DNA from: Candidatus Aalborgicola defluviihabitans | GTDB lineage: Bacteria > Pseudomonadota > Gammaproteobacteria > Burkholderiales > Burkholderiaceae_C | NCBI GenBank assembly: GCA_016705575.1 | Contig: JADIXX010000001.1 | Location: forward strand, 62,001-126,000 | Direction: 5' to 3' | DNA: 64,000 nucleotides | Part shown: piece after piece, positions 44,291 to 52,901 of the stretch | Layout: each line of letters opens with the position of its first letter | Position numbering within the stretch: position 1 is the first letter of the stretch | Notes under the pieces: model-generated | Told to the model about the DNA's origin: nothing | Database searches by the model: none | The model's input: the letters and a program-made list of their open reading frames with translations, nothing else | Position numbers and translations under genes: made by a program

Positions 44291-45331
44291 GTGACAGATA
44301 GGTTCGACCAGCTGGCAGGGCTATCGCCCGCGTATTTCGGTATGGTCATGGCGACGGGCATTGTTTCGCTCGCTTCGCACCTGCTGGATATGCCGCTGTT
44401 GGCGAAGGCGTTGTTCCAACTCAATATCGTTTTCTACGCCGTGCTCTGGGTTTTGACTGTGCTGCGCATGGTTCGGTATCCACGCCGTTTCTTTGGCGAC
44501 ATGATCGATCATCTGCGTGGCCCCGGTTTTTTCACCGTTGTGGCGGGTACCTGCATCCTGGGGGGGCAATTCGTGCTGCTGACGGCAGACTATCGCACCG
44601 GCACGACGCTCTGGGTGGTTGGGCTTGTGCTGTGGATTGGGCTGACCTATACGATCTTTACCGGCTTCACGGTCAAGGAACACAAGCCCACCCTGGACAA
44701 GGGAATTAGTGGAGCCTGGCTGCTTGCCGTTGTGGCCACACAATCCATTGCGGTTCTCAGCGCGCTACTTGCGGCCCACGTGACCCAACCTGGAAAGCTG
44801 GAGTTGAACTTTCTCGCGCTCTCCATGTGGCTGTGGGGCGGCATGCTGTACATCTGGATGATGTCGCTCATCTTCTACCGCTACACGTTCTTTCCACTGT
44901 CTCCGGGCGATCTGTCGCCACCGTACTGGATCAACATGGGCGCCATGGCAATTTCCACCCTGGCCGGTTCATTGCTCATCATCAACGTGCCCGATGCGCC
45001 TTTCTTGACTTCGCTGCTGCCATTTATCAAGGGGTTCACCATCTTTTATTGGGCCACCGGCACCTGGTGGATTCCCATGCTGGTCATACTGGCGCTTTGG
45101 CGCCATGTGTACAAGCGGTTCCCACTGAAATACGATCCGCTTTACTGGGGCGCGGTTTTCCCGCTCGGCATGTATGCGGTGAGTACGCACCGGATGAGCG
45201 AAGCGATGGGGTTTAATTTTCTCGGATTCTTGCCGCCCACCTTTTTGTATATCGCGCTGGTCGCATGGGCGGTCGTATTTTTTGGCCTTATCCTGGACTT
45301 GGTGCGTCGCGCTGGTGCCTTGCGTTTGTAG
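44291..45331 (+). CDS. TehA/SLAC1-family transporter (tellurite resistance/C4-dicarboxylate type)
   Basis: A GTG start at 44291 follows GAGAGGA by 8 bases. The 346-residue protein has ten membrane helices and begins LAGLSPAYFGMVMATGIVSLASHLL, the first-helix pattern of the TDT/SLAC1 family. These proteins are anion channels or carriers for small acids, sulfite, chloride or nitrate. Placement after the nitrate locus raises nitrate or nitrite as a possible anion, but sequence alone does not decide. Confidence 0.88.
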   Translation: MTDRFDQLAGLSPAYFGMVMATGIVSLASHLLDMPLLAKALFQLNIVFYAVLWVLTVLRMVRYPRRFFGDMIDHLRGPGFFTVVAGTCILGGQFVLLTADYRTGTTLWVVGLVLWIGLTYTIFTGFTVKEHKPTLDKGISGAWLLAVVATQSIAVLSALLAAHVTQPGKLELNFLALSMWLWGGMLYIWMMSLIFYRYTFFPLSPGDLSPPYWINMGAMAISTLAGSLLIINVPDAPFLTSLLPFIKGFTIFYWATGTWWIPMLVILALWRHVYKRFPLKYDPLYWGAVFPLGMYAVSTHRMSEAMGFNFLGFLPPTFLYIALVAWAVVFFGLILDLVRRAGALRL

Positions 45332-45392
45332 GCATCGGCGGGACTGCACCCGAGCCAGAGTAATTGCCTCTCCAATTGAAACGTGATTTTTC

Positions 45393-46370
45393 GTGCCACA
45401 TCGCATCTACCTCGCGCCCATGGAAGGGTTGCTCGACTTTGTACTGCGTGACATTCTCACCCGTGCAGGTGGGGTGGACCGATGTGTCTCAGAATTCATC
45501 CGCGTTACCCACTCGCTGCTGAACGAGCGCACGTTTTTGCGCATCATGCCCGAGCTGGCCAATGGCGGATGCACGCTGTCGGGCGTGCCGGTGCGCGCGC
45601 AATTGTTGGGCTCTGACCCCGTGAGCATGGCCGAGAACGCCGCTTGCCTGGCCGCGTTGGGGCCACATGGCATTGACCTGAACTTTGGCTGCCCCGCCAA
45701 AGTGGTTAACCGCCACGGAGGCGGCGCCATGCTGCTGCAGCACCCAGAGCAATTGCACAGCATTGTCAGCGCCGTGCGCCGGGCTGTGCCCGCCCACATG
45801 CCGGTATCAGCCAAGATGCGCCTGGGCTTCAATGACGACTCGCGCGCAGTGGAATGCGCCCAAGCCCTGGCTGATGGCGGCGCCGAGGAACTGGTGGTGC
45901 ATGCACGCACCAAGGCCGATGCCTACCGCCCGCCTGCGTATTGGGAACGCGTCAACGACATCCGGCTTGCGGTCAACATCCCGGTGGTTGCCAACGGTGA
46001 AATCTGGACCGTGGACGATGCGCGCCGCTGCCGGCAGGCTTCGGGCTGCGAGCACCTCATGCTTGGGCGCGGAATGGTGGCAGACCCTGGGTTAGCACGG
46101 GCCATTCGTCAGATGGACGCCGGTACGCACGAGCCGCTGCGCACCGAGCCTGTGGTGCCGTGGGAGGACGTGCTGCCTTTGATGGGCGCATTCTGGGAGT
46201 TGGTGGTGGCTAGGCTTGAGCGCCGCCAGCAGGCCGGGCGGCTAAAACAATGGCTCAACTTTATGCGCCAGCGCTACCCGCAGGCACAAGAGGCCTACGA
46301 CGCCCTGCGCACTCTGCACGACCCTGTCTTGGTACGGCAGTGGTTGGTGATGCATGACGCTATTAAATAA
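45393..46370 (+). CDS. dusC: tRNA-dihydrouridine(16) synthase DusC
   Basis: Start at a GTG (45393), 325 residues. FMN-binding opening IYLAPMEGLLDFVLRDILT, catalytic Cys in DLNFGCPAKVVNRHGGGAML, KMRLGFND, VHARTKADAYRPPA and ANGEIWTVDDARRC are standard Dus motifs; the LAPMEG-LD opening and overall length fit DusC, which modifies U16 of tRNA. The last codons and the TAA stop lie inside a reverse copy of the interspersed repeat, so the C-terminus (HDAIK) was reshaped by that insertion. Confidence 0.93.
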   Translation: MPHRIYLAPMEGLLDFVLRDILTRAGGVDRCVSEFIRVTHSLLNERTFLRIMPELANGGCTLSGVPVRAQLLGSDPVSMAENAACLAALGPHGIDLNFGCPAKVVNRHGGGAMLLQHPEQLHSIVSAVRRAVPAHMPVSAKMRLGFNDDSRAVECAQALADGGAEELVVHARTKADAYRPPAYWERVNDIRLAVNIPVVANGEIWTVDDARRCRQASGCEHLMLGRGMVADPGLARAIRQMDAGTHEPLRTEPVVPWEDVLPLMGAFWELVVARLERRQQAGRLKQWLNFMRQRYPQAQEAYDALRTLHDPVLVRQWLVMHDAIK

Positions 46371-46408
46371 ATAGCGCATTACGTATATTCGACGAGGGCT
46401 ATAGGCAC
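46356..46408 (-). repeat. Interspersed repeat, reverse copy at the dusC 3' end
   Basis: Read on the minus strand: TATAGCCCTCGT, GAATATACGTAATGCGC and CTATTTATTTAATAG. On the plus strand its first bases code the last residues and stop of dusC. Confidence 0.75.
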
Positions 46409-46559
46409 TATTTCTAAAAAAAAGTGGAAAACAGAGATGCTGCGCTGCCGATGCTGGGGCGTGGATTACTTCTTTGCGTTCGTCATCGTTCAGGCCCACG
46501 CGCGGGAACATGCTATGGGTGACGCCTCTGCATTGCGTTTCATTGAACATTCCAGGGTC

Positions 46560-46970
46560 GCGTGGGCCCTGGCAACACCTCGGTGTTGTCGCGCACCTGC
46601 TCCCATGTGGTTTGAGCCGAATACACCTCCATGTCGCCAATCACATACGGCATGATGATTTGCGCCGCGCCGCCCCGCCCGAGTAGTCGCCTGTGGTCAT
46701 CGAACAGCCGCCGTAGGAGCTGCTGAACACCGCTTCATTGCCGTGCTTTTCAATCGTGTCGAGGATCGCCTTGGCCGACAGGCCTAATGCCACCTCCCAG
46801 CTTACCTGCACAAACTCCTCCTTGCCGCGCAACGCGGGTTTGCGGTTGCCCTGCAGGCCCTCCGGTAGGATTTGCGCACCATGGGTGCCGCGATTCTGGT
46901 CTTGTCATAGGCTACCGGCAGGACGAGGGGAGGCAGTTTGAACCAAACCGGGTTGACATACTTCCAGCAC
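46560..46970 (-). pseudogene. Decayed remnant of a TorA/DorA/BisC-type molybdopterin reductase gene
   Basis: On the minus strand three frames in turn read YDKTRIAAPMVRKSY, then EGLQGNRKPALRGKEEFVQ with VSWEVALGLSAKAILDTIEK and NEAVFSSSYGG, then GGAAQIIMPYVIGDMEVY with SAQTTWEQVRDNTEVL. In this order they match the N-terminal third of periplasmic DMSO/TMAO/biotin-sulfoxide reductases. At least two frameshifts separate them, and the signal peptide and the last two thirds are missing. The gene is dead. The 665 bases between dusC and the old yellow enzyme gene hold only this remnant and the repeat. Confidence 0.78.
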
Positions 46971-47035
46971 ATCCGTCGCCCAGACGTGCTATCGTTTTGG
47001 AAGCGACAAAACCATATTTCACGAGAACTCAGCTG

Positions 47036-48304
47036 ATGATTGAACAATCTCTCATATTGCCCTGTGGCCACACCGTTGCCAACCGCCTGTGCAAGGCCGC
47101 CATGACCGAAGGCCTGGCCGACGTGCGCGATCAACCCACGCCCGCGCACCAGCGCCTGTACACCACCTGGGCCCGCGGCGGGGCGGCCATTTTGCTCACG
47201 GGCAATATCATGATTGACCGGCGGTATCTGGAGCGCTCTGGCAACGTCGTGGTGGAAGACGATTCCGGCCTGTCGCAACTGCGCGCCTGGGCGCAGACCG
47301 TTCACCAGGCGGGTAGCGAGTTGTGGGCGCAGATCAGCCACCCGGGCCGCCAGTGCCCGCGTCTGGTCAACCTGACACCGCTGGCGCCGTCCGAAGTGCA
47401 GTTGGACATGGTGGGCAACTTTGGTCGGCCACGCGTCGCTACAGAGGCCGACATCGTCGACATCGTCCAGCGCTTTGCGACCACCGCCGCATGGCTGCAA
47501 CAGGCGGGATTTGACGGTGTACAGGTGCATGCCGCACACGGCTATTTGTTGTCGCAATTCTTGTCGGGCCGCACTAACCAGCGCCAGGACCAATGGGGTG
47601 GCTCATTGGCCAACCGGGCCAGGCTACTGCTGGATGTGGTGCGCGCGGTACGCGAGCGCGTCGGCCTGCATTACCCGATCTCGGTCAAGCTCAATTCATC
47701 CGATTTCGTAAAAGGGGGTTTCACGCTGGACGAGAGCGTGCAGGTGGTGCAGTGGCTCAACGACGCTGGCATTGACCTGCTGGAAGTGTCCGGAGGCACT
47801 TACGAACAGCTGGAGTTCTTCAGGCCGCAAAATGCCAGCGAAGTGCGCGACAGCACGCGCGAACGCGAGGCCATGTTTCTTGAATATGCCAAGTCCATCA
47901 AGGCCGTAGCGCGGATGCCCATCATGGTGACCGGGGGCTTTCGCACTCTGCCCGGTATGGAGGCTGCGCTGGCGGCCGGCCACACCGACATGATCGGCCT
48001 GGCTCGACCCTTCTGTCTGGAGCCTGATTTCCCGGCGCGTATGTTGGCCGATCAGATGGACCGCCTTCCGGTGTCGGAGGATCAGTTGGTGCTGGGCCGT
48101 GGCTACTGGGGCCCCAACAGCCCTTCCAACACCTGGCGCTCACTCAACAACCTATGCCAGGCCGGTTGGTACTACCGGCAAATCGAGTTGATGGCGGCAG
48201 GGGAGTCGCCACAAACAACCTTGAGCCCGTGGTGGGCGATGCTGGCGCATCTGGGGAAGGATATGGGCCGGGCGATTCTACGGAAGGTTGTGGCTGGGGC
48301 ATGA
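47036..48304 (+). CDS. NADH:flavin oxidoreductase, old yellow enzyme family
   Basis: I start at the ATG at 47036 (MIEQSLILPCGHTVANRLCKAAM); the sequence upstream belongs to the remnant on the other strand. The 422-residue TIM barrel binds FMN and has AQISHPGRQCP, GFDGVQVHAAHGYLLSQFLSGRTNQRQDQWGGSLANRARLL in pieces along the chain, and GGFRTLPGMEAAL. The HAAHGYLLSQFLS His-His pair binds the substrate carbonyl. It lacks the C-terminal Fe-S and FAD domains of 2,4-dienoyl-CoA reductase. Substrate unknown; it may reduce enoates or nitro compounds. Confidence 0.9.
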   Translation: MIEQSLILPCGHTVANRLCKAAMTEGLADVRDQPTPAHQRLYTTWARGGAAILLTGNIMIDRRYLERSGNVVVEDDSGLSQLRAWAQTVHQAGSELWAQISHPGRQCPRLVNLTPLAPSEVQLDMVGNFGRPRVATEADIVDIVQRFATTAAWLQQAGFDGVQVHAAHGYLLSQFLSGRTNQRQDQWGGSLANRARLLLDVVRAVRERVGLHYPISVKLNSSDFVKGGFTLDESVQVVQWLNDAGIDLLEVSGGTYEQLEFFRPQNASEVRDSTREREAMFLEYAKSIKAVARMPIMVTGGFRTLPGMEAALAAGHTDMIGLARPFCLEPDFPARMLADQMDRLPVSEDQLVLGRGYWGPNSPSNTWRSLNNLCQAGWYYRQIELMAAGESPQTTLSPWWAMLAHLGKDMGRAILRKVVAGA

Positions 48305-48365
48305 GCCAATGGCATTGGGGCTGCGTCGCTCGGTCGATGAGTGTCAGCGGGGTCCAAGCGTGAGT

Positions 48366-48400
48366 AAAAACAAATAAAGGCACCGAAGTGCCTCTATTTT
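48366..48400. terminator. Bidirectional intrinsic terminator
   Basis: AGGCAC (48377-48382) and GTGCCT (48387-48392) form a stem, with loop TTCG on the minus strand. T-rich sequence follows in both directions (CTATTTTT on plus; TTTATTTGTTTTTA on minus). It ends the RRM gene on the minus strand and the oxidoreductase transcript on the plus strand. Confidence 0.85.
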
Positions 48401-48422
48401 TGGGATAAACCCAGCGTGCTAA

Positions 48423-48806
48423 TTAGTAGCTGCTACGTCCACCGCCGTAGCCACCACCACCACCGCCACCGCCGTAGCCACCGCCGTAGCCACCGCCACC
48501 TGAGCGGCCACCGCCACCGCCACCGTAGCCACCACCGCCTGAGCGGGGAGGACGTGCTTCCATCGGCTTGGCTTCGTTCACAGTGAGTGCACGGCCATCG
48601 AATTGTTGACCATTCATTGCATTAATGGCGGTTTGTGCTTGCGCATCATCGCCCATTTCAACAAAGCCAAAGCCCTTGGAGCGACCCGTGTCGCGGTCCA
48701 TCATGACTTTTGCGCTGGTGACGGTGCCGTGAGCTCCGAAATGCTGTTGCAAATCTTCGTCACGAAAAGAATAGGGCAGGTTGCCCACGTAAAGTTTATT
48801 GCCCAT
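48423..48806 (-). CDS. RRM-type RNA-binding protein with glycine-rich tail
   Basis: I start at the ATG at 48806 (MGNKLYVGNLPYSFRDEDL) with AGGAG seven bases upstream; 127 residues. One RRM domain has RNP2 LYVGNLPY and RNP1 SKGFGFVEM. The tail from about residue 85 is Gly/Tyr/Ser/Arg-rich (RSGGGGYGGG type). Such proteins in cyanobacteria and proteobacteria are cold- or stress-induced RNA chaperones. A long leader of more than 300 bases upstream, containing T-rich runs, fits post-transcriptional or cold control, but I cannot show it. Confidence 0.9.
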   Translation of the reverse strand: MGNKLYVGNLPYSFRDEDLQQHFGAHGTVTSAKVMMDRDTGRSKGFGFVEMGDDAQAQTAINAMNGQQFDGRALTVNEAKPMEARPPRSGGGGYGGGGGGRSGGGGYGGGYGGGGGGGGYGGGRSSY

Positions 48807-49139
48807 GAAAGGACTCCTAAAAATAACCCAAAAAAACGATGGAGTCCATACCCGAAAACAGCAAACCAATAAAGACTTTGAGCAGACGCGAGACTGACAT
48901 TCACCGTAGACCACATATTGCACATTGCTTGGCAATAAGGGGTGAATGGTACGCCAAGTTCATTTTCTTAAGGATTTATTTTCAATTCGCCCACAAATCG
49001 TTGGTGGCAGATGGGTGTTTGCATTGCTAAAACGCCACAATCCTTCACGTTGACGCCTCTACACTGGGTGCGCCATTGGACAGACACGGCAAGCGCGTTT
49101 CCTGCATGATGGCGGTTCCGCCTACAGGAATTTCATCCA
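48807..49139. other. Divergent intergenic region, no gene seen
   Basis: 333 bases separate the start of the RRM gene (minus) and the SOUL gene (plus). I see a T-rich run just upstream of the RRM ribosome site and no convincing open frame, hairpin or repeat. It presumably contains both promoters and a long RRM leader. Confidence 0.6.
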
Positions 49140-49775
49140 ATGAAAATCAAGCAGACTTTTTGTTTCAGCGCAATCTTACTATTCATGTTCTGGGGAGAAC
49201 CCGCAATGGCAACGGAAGAACCAGTATTTACCGCCAGCCTGAAAGAGGGGGCATTTGAAGTCCGCAGCTACCCCGCGCTGGTGGCGGCCGAGGTCAGCGT
49301 GACCGGCACGCGCGATGAAGCTTCCAGTGCCGGATTCAAGCTGCTGGCGGGCTATATCTTTGGTGGCAACACACGTCGACAAAGCATTTCCATGACGGCG
49401 CCTGTAGTGCAGTCAAAGCCAGGCAGTGAGACCATTGCCATGACCGCACCGGTGATTCAGTCGGCTCTGCCCGGAAGTACCGGGGCCTGGACGGTTCGAT
49501 TCATCATGCCGGCTGCCTTCACCTTGAACACTTTGCCAACGCCGAACGACCCCAGAGTGAAACTGTTGGAGCTGCCATCGGCGCGCTACGCCGTGGTCAT
49601 GTTCTCTGGAATGGCGCATGAAGATGATGTGATCCTCAGAACCGCAGAGCTCAACGGCTTCATGGCTGAACACGCATTGCGCGCAGTGGGCCCTTCCGCT
49701 CTGGCGCGCTACAACCCTCCATGGACGCTGTGGTTCCTGCGACGCAATGAAGTTCACATTCCAATTGCGCCATGA
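49140..49775 (+). CDS. SOUL-family heme-binding protein, exported
   Basis: The 211-residue precursor has a signal peptide ending near EPAMA. The body reads EEPVFTASLKEGAFEVRSYP, GTRDEASSAGFKLLAGYIFGGN, ISMTAPVVQ and MTAPVIQ, which is the SOUL/HBP core with its repeated ISMTAPV strand. Family members bind heme or related tetrapyrroles; the axial ligand is not conserved across bacteria, so binding is inferred. Monocistronic, probably periplasmic. Confidence 0.9.
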   Translation: MKIKQTFCFSAILLFMFWGEPAMATEEPVFTASLKEGAFEVRSYPALVAAEVSVTGTRDEASSAGFKLLAGYIFGGNTRRQSISMTAPVVQSKPGSETIAMTAPVIQSALPGSTGAWTVRFIMPAAFTLNTLPTPNDPRVKLLELPSARYAVVMFSGMAHEDDVILRTAELNGFMAEHALRAVGPSALARYNPPWTLWFLRRNEVHIPIAP

Positions 49776-49801
49776 CATGACAGGGCGACAATAGTTTGCA
49801 T

Positions 49802-50845
49802 ATGAACAACCGCTATTTGGCATTCGCCGTTGCCTTTCTTCTCCTGACTGCCTGGATGCTCAGGGCGTTTGTTCCAGGCATCGTTTGGGGCGCTGTGTTT
49901 GCGATTTCGTTGTGGCCCCTGTTTGACCAGTTGAACCGTCGCTTTGCAGGTCGCCTGCGAAACCCGGCGCTTTTGTTCTCTGCGATGTTCCTGATTGTGT
50001 TTTTGTTGCCACTGGCCTATGTGGTTTATGACCTGGTTGACCTTTACCGTGCTGGCACATTGTTCATGACCAAAAATCAGGAAGGCATCATTCCCGTTCC
50101 TGCGTTCGTGGAGCATCTTCCCTTTGCAACCAAAGTAGATGCACTATGGGAGGAGTATGTTGCTCACAGTTCAGGACCATTGGAAACACTCAATCTACTT
50201 AGCAATAAGCAATTGGGTACATGGCTTTCGTCTGCGGCACTGCAGGTGTCTTCAGCACTGGTGTCTGCGTTGTGCATGCTCGTGTCACTGTATTTCATGC
50301 TCAAAAATGGTGCCTACGTCAGAGACCACTACGCAGCAACCCTGACGCATTGGTTTAGCGAGAAAAGCGTGGGAATCGTGAACCGTGGAGTGGCAGCACT
50401 GCGTGGCACCATCAACGGTGTCATTCTTATCGGACTGGTTGAGGGCGCATTGCTGGCCATTCCACTGGTCCTTGCCGGTGTCAAGTCGGGGCTTTTGCTT
50501 GGGCTGGCCGCCGGCTTGCTGGGTGTCATTCCGCTGGTGATGCCGGCACTCATCATTCCCGGCATCCTCTATCTTTACCTTGAAGGGCAGGTGGGGTATG
50601 CAGCTACCATGTCTTTGGACCTGCTTTTGGTTTGGGTTGTTTTTGAAAACATCATCAAACCCAGTCTGATCAGCAATTCCGTCAAGGTGAATCCCTTTCT
50701 TATTCTGCTGGGTCTCATTGGCGGACTTCAGGTGCTCGGGCCCGTAGGCCTGTTTATTGGGCCCGCCATCGTGTCCATGTCGGCGGGAATGGCCCAGGAT
50801 TTGCTGATCCGCGCAGATACAAATCAAGCGTCCGATACGGCCTAG
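49802..50845 (+). CDS. AI-2E family transporter
   Basis: I start at the ATG at 49802 (MNNRYLAFAVAFLLLTAWML), 347 residues. Eight membrane helices in the AI-2E/UPF0118 layout: two at the N-terminus, a long soluble stretch, then GVILIGLVEGALLAIPLVLAGV and LLLGLAAGLLGVIPLVMPAL, ending NPFLILLGLIGGLQVLGPVGLFIGPAI. The family includes TqsA and Na/H antiporters, so the cargo is not certain. The gene follows the SOUL gene by 26 bases. No good ribosome site. Confidence 0.88.
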   Translation: MNNRYLAFAVAFLLLTAWMLRAFVPGIVWGAVFAISLWPLFDQLNRRFAGRLRNPALLFSAMFLIVFLLPLAYVVYDLVDLYRAGTLFMTKNQEGIIPVPAFVEHLPFATKVDALWEEYVAHSSGPLETLNLLSNKQLGTWLSSAALQVSSALVSALCMLVSLYFMLKNGAYVRDHYAATLTHWFSEKSVGIVNRGVAALRGTINGVILIGLVEGALLAIPLVLAGVKSGLLLGLAAGLLGVIPLVMPALIIPGILYLYLEGQVGYAATMSLDLLLVWVVFENIIKPSLISNSVKVNPFLILLGLIGGLQVLGPVGLFIGPAIVSMSAGMAQDLLIRADTNQASDTA

Positions 50846-50892
50846 CATGACAGCGCTGGGCAGGGGCTGTCCGCAACGGCTCTTCAGCAGAA

Positions 50893-51771
50893 TCAGTCGA
50901 ACAAGGTTTCAAACCCGCCGGCCGGTTCAAAGTGATTGTTTCGGTAAAGCAGTCGGGTCTGCCCCGGCATTGCCCGTTGTGCCACTGAGTGCGCTGGGTC
51001 GCCGGGGTAGCACAGCCCAGGGGTGCCGTCCTCGTCAAAGGCTTCCGGCAAGATGAGTGGCGGGGGCGTGATTCGCGCTGCCTCCATGACGCTGTCCACA
51101 CTGGTGTGGCGCGCCAGGTGCGCCAGGCTCATGATTTGCGGGGGTGCCAGTTCAATCTGGCGGTTCCAGTACTGTTCCAGCGCGACGCGGGGTGGTAACC
51201 AGACGCTTTCAGTGGCTTCGTGGTTGTCGTGGGTGGCTTCTTGCGCATGCGGCACGGCGGCCACAAAGAAGCGGGTGTCAAACCGCTTGCTGCTGACCAA
51301 TGACTTGCGCGGCGTGATCCAGCGGCTCCAGGGCAGTACGTGGCGCGTTTGCAGGCGCACGTGCAGGTCGACAAGCATCTGGTTGAATGGTTTTTCCGCA
51401 CTTTGCTGCAGGGCGGCACGGGCGGTGTCCACGTCTTGCGAGAACAGCACACGTGACTCTTCAAACGCTTCGCGCAGCGCCGCCACATACAGACCGGCAG
51501 CGGTACGTACATCCAACTGTGCCTCACCCAAGGCGGCATGCAACCGATTTGGATCTTGATCCAAGTGGGTCTGTGGGTCCAGTAAGGAGTCACTGGGGTC
51601 CAGCTTGCCACCCGGAAACACATAAGCACCTCCCAGTACATCGGACAGCCCGTGGCGTTTGACCAAGAAGACCTCCAGCCCGCGGGGTGTGTCGCGCAGC
51701 ATTACGATAGTGGCTGCATCGCGGGGCGGGGTGTCTCCGTCTTGACGTTTGTCAGGGAAATGGCTTGTCAT
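50893..51771 (-). CDS. NUDIX hydrolase-like protein (NUDT19/NUDT7-like)
   Basis: I start at the ATG at 51771 (MTSHFPDKRQDGDTPPRDAA), 292 residues. The N-terminal strands AATIVMLRDTPRGLEVFLVKRH and GGAYVFPGGKLDP are those of the NUDT7/19 coenzyme A diphosphatase-like group. The Nudix box is only partly kept: AAGLYVAALREAFEESRVLF has the REAFEES core but lacks the first Glu and the last Gly of the consensus. It overlaps nothing and is divergent from the SDR gene. Acyl-CoA or CoA hydrolysis is possible. Confidence 0.8.
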   Translation of the reverse strand: MTSHFPDKRQDGDTPPRDAATIVMLRDTPRGLEVFLVKRHGLSDVLGGAYVFPGGKLDPSDSLLDPQTHLDQDPNRLHAALGEAQLDVRTAAGLYVAALREAFEESRVLFSQDVDTARAALQQSAEKPFNQMLVDLHVRLQTRHVLPWSRWITPRKSLVSSKRFDTRFFVAAVPHAQEATHDNHEATESVWLPPRVALEQYWNRQIELAPPQIMSLAHLARHTSVDSVMEAARITPPPLILPEAFDEDGTPGLCYPGDPAHSVAQRAMPGQTRLLYRNNHFEPAGGFETLFD

Positions 51772-51853
51772 GTGAATTACAGTAGCTGTTGAAGGGCAGT
51801 GCGGATTCACCGCAGCTGTGGTGTGTCAGTCTTATTTTGCAGGAATGATGTGT

Positions 51854-52762
51854 ATGAGCTTGGATTTCAAGGGCCGGGTTGCCATTGTGACGGGTGCTGG
51901 CGGTGGTTTGGGTCGCGAACATGCCTTGTTGCTGGCAGCACGTGGCGCCAAAGTGGTAGTCAATGATCTGGGTGGTGCCCGCGACGGCTCGGGTCATTCC
52001 TTGTCGGCAGCCGAGTCGGTGGTGGCAGAAATCCGCGCGGCCGGTGGCGAGGCCATTGCGAATGGGGCTTCGGTGACCGACTGGGAGGCCGTGCAAGCCA
52101 TGGTGCAACAGGCCATGGACACCTGGGGTCGGGTCGACATTTTGGTCAATAACGCAGGCATTCTGCGCGACAAGACCTTTGCCAAGATGGACTTGACCGA
52201 CTTCCGCCTGGTGCTGGATGTGCATTTGATGGGCGCTGTGCATTGCTCCAAGGCTGTGTGGCCGCACATGATGGAACAGAAATACGGCCGCATCTTGATG
52301 ACAACCTCCAGCACCGGGCTGTATGGCAATTTTGGCCAGACCAACTATGGTGCAGCCAAGCTGGCCTTGGTGGGCTTCATGCAATCGCTGGCGCTGGAAG
52401 GCGCCAAATACGACATTCGCGTCAACTCCCTGGCGCCAACGGCTGCCACCCGCATGACCGAGGGCCTGATGCCCCAGGCCGTGCTGGACGCACTGAGTCC
52501 CAAGGCGGTAGCACCGGCCATGTTGTTGCTGGTGTCGCAAGACGCGCCCACACGCACCATTTTGTGTGCCGGTGCCGGCCACGTGGAGAGTGCCAACATC
52601 ACACTGACACAGGGCGACTGGATTGGGCTGGACAGTGACGCACCCGAACGACTGGCCGCCCAACTGGACAAGGTGCGTGACCGCGCCGGTGAAATGGTGC
52701 CACCCAATGGCTCGGCACAGGGCACGCACGAGGTGACGCATGTCACCGCCAAACTGGCCTGA
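51854..52762 (+). CDS. Short-chain dehydrogenase/reductase, 3-hydroxyacyl-CoA (HSD17B4-like) type
   Basis: I start at the ATG at 51854 (MSLDFKGRVAIVTGAGGGLG) with AGGA nine bases upstream; 302 residues. NAD(P)-binding TGAGGGLGREHALLL, structural DLGGARDGSG, NNAGILRDKTFAKM and the catalytic Ser/Tyr/Lys (TTSSTGLYGNFGQTNYGAAKLA) are in place. The length and the GLGREHALLLAARGAKVVVNDLGG opening match the dehydrogenase domain of multifunctional enzyme type 2, acting on 3-hydroxyacyl-CoA. Divergent partner to the CoA-type Nudix gene, so a fatty-acyl-CoA context is plausible. Confidence 0.9.
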   Translation: MSLDFKGRVAIVTGAGGGLGREHALLLAARGAKVVVNDLGGARDGSGHSLSAAESVVAEIRAAGGEAIANGASVTDWEAVQAMVQQAMDTWGRVDILVNNAGILRDKTFAKMDLTDFRLVLDVHLMGAVHCSKAVWPHMMEQKYGRILMTTSSTGLYGNFGQTNYGAAKLALVGFMQSLALEGAKYDIRVNSLAPTAATRMTEGLMPQAVLDALSPKAVAPAMLLLVSQDAPTRTILCAGAGHVESANITLTQGDWIGLDSDAPERLAAQLDKVRDRAGEMVPPNGSAQGTHEVTHVTAKLA

Positions 52763-52901
52763 GTATGGGCTGACCCTGCAGTAGTACAACGGCTGCAAGG
52801 GCATTTCACCAGACGGGATTGCGGGAGAACTTAACCCTGACCAAGTCCGTTTCTTATGCGGTGTGGTACTGTGCGCCCCACTGAAATTGAATCGCATACA
52901 A

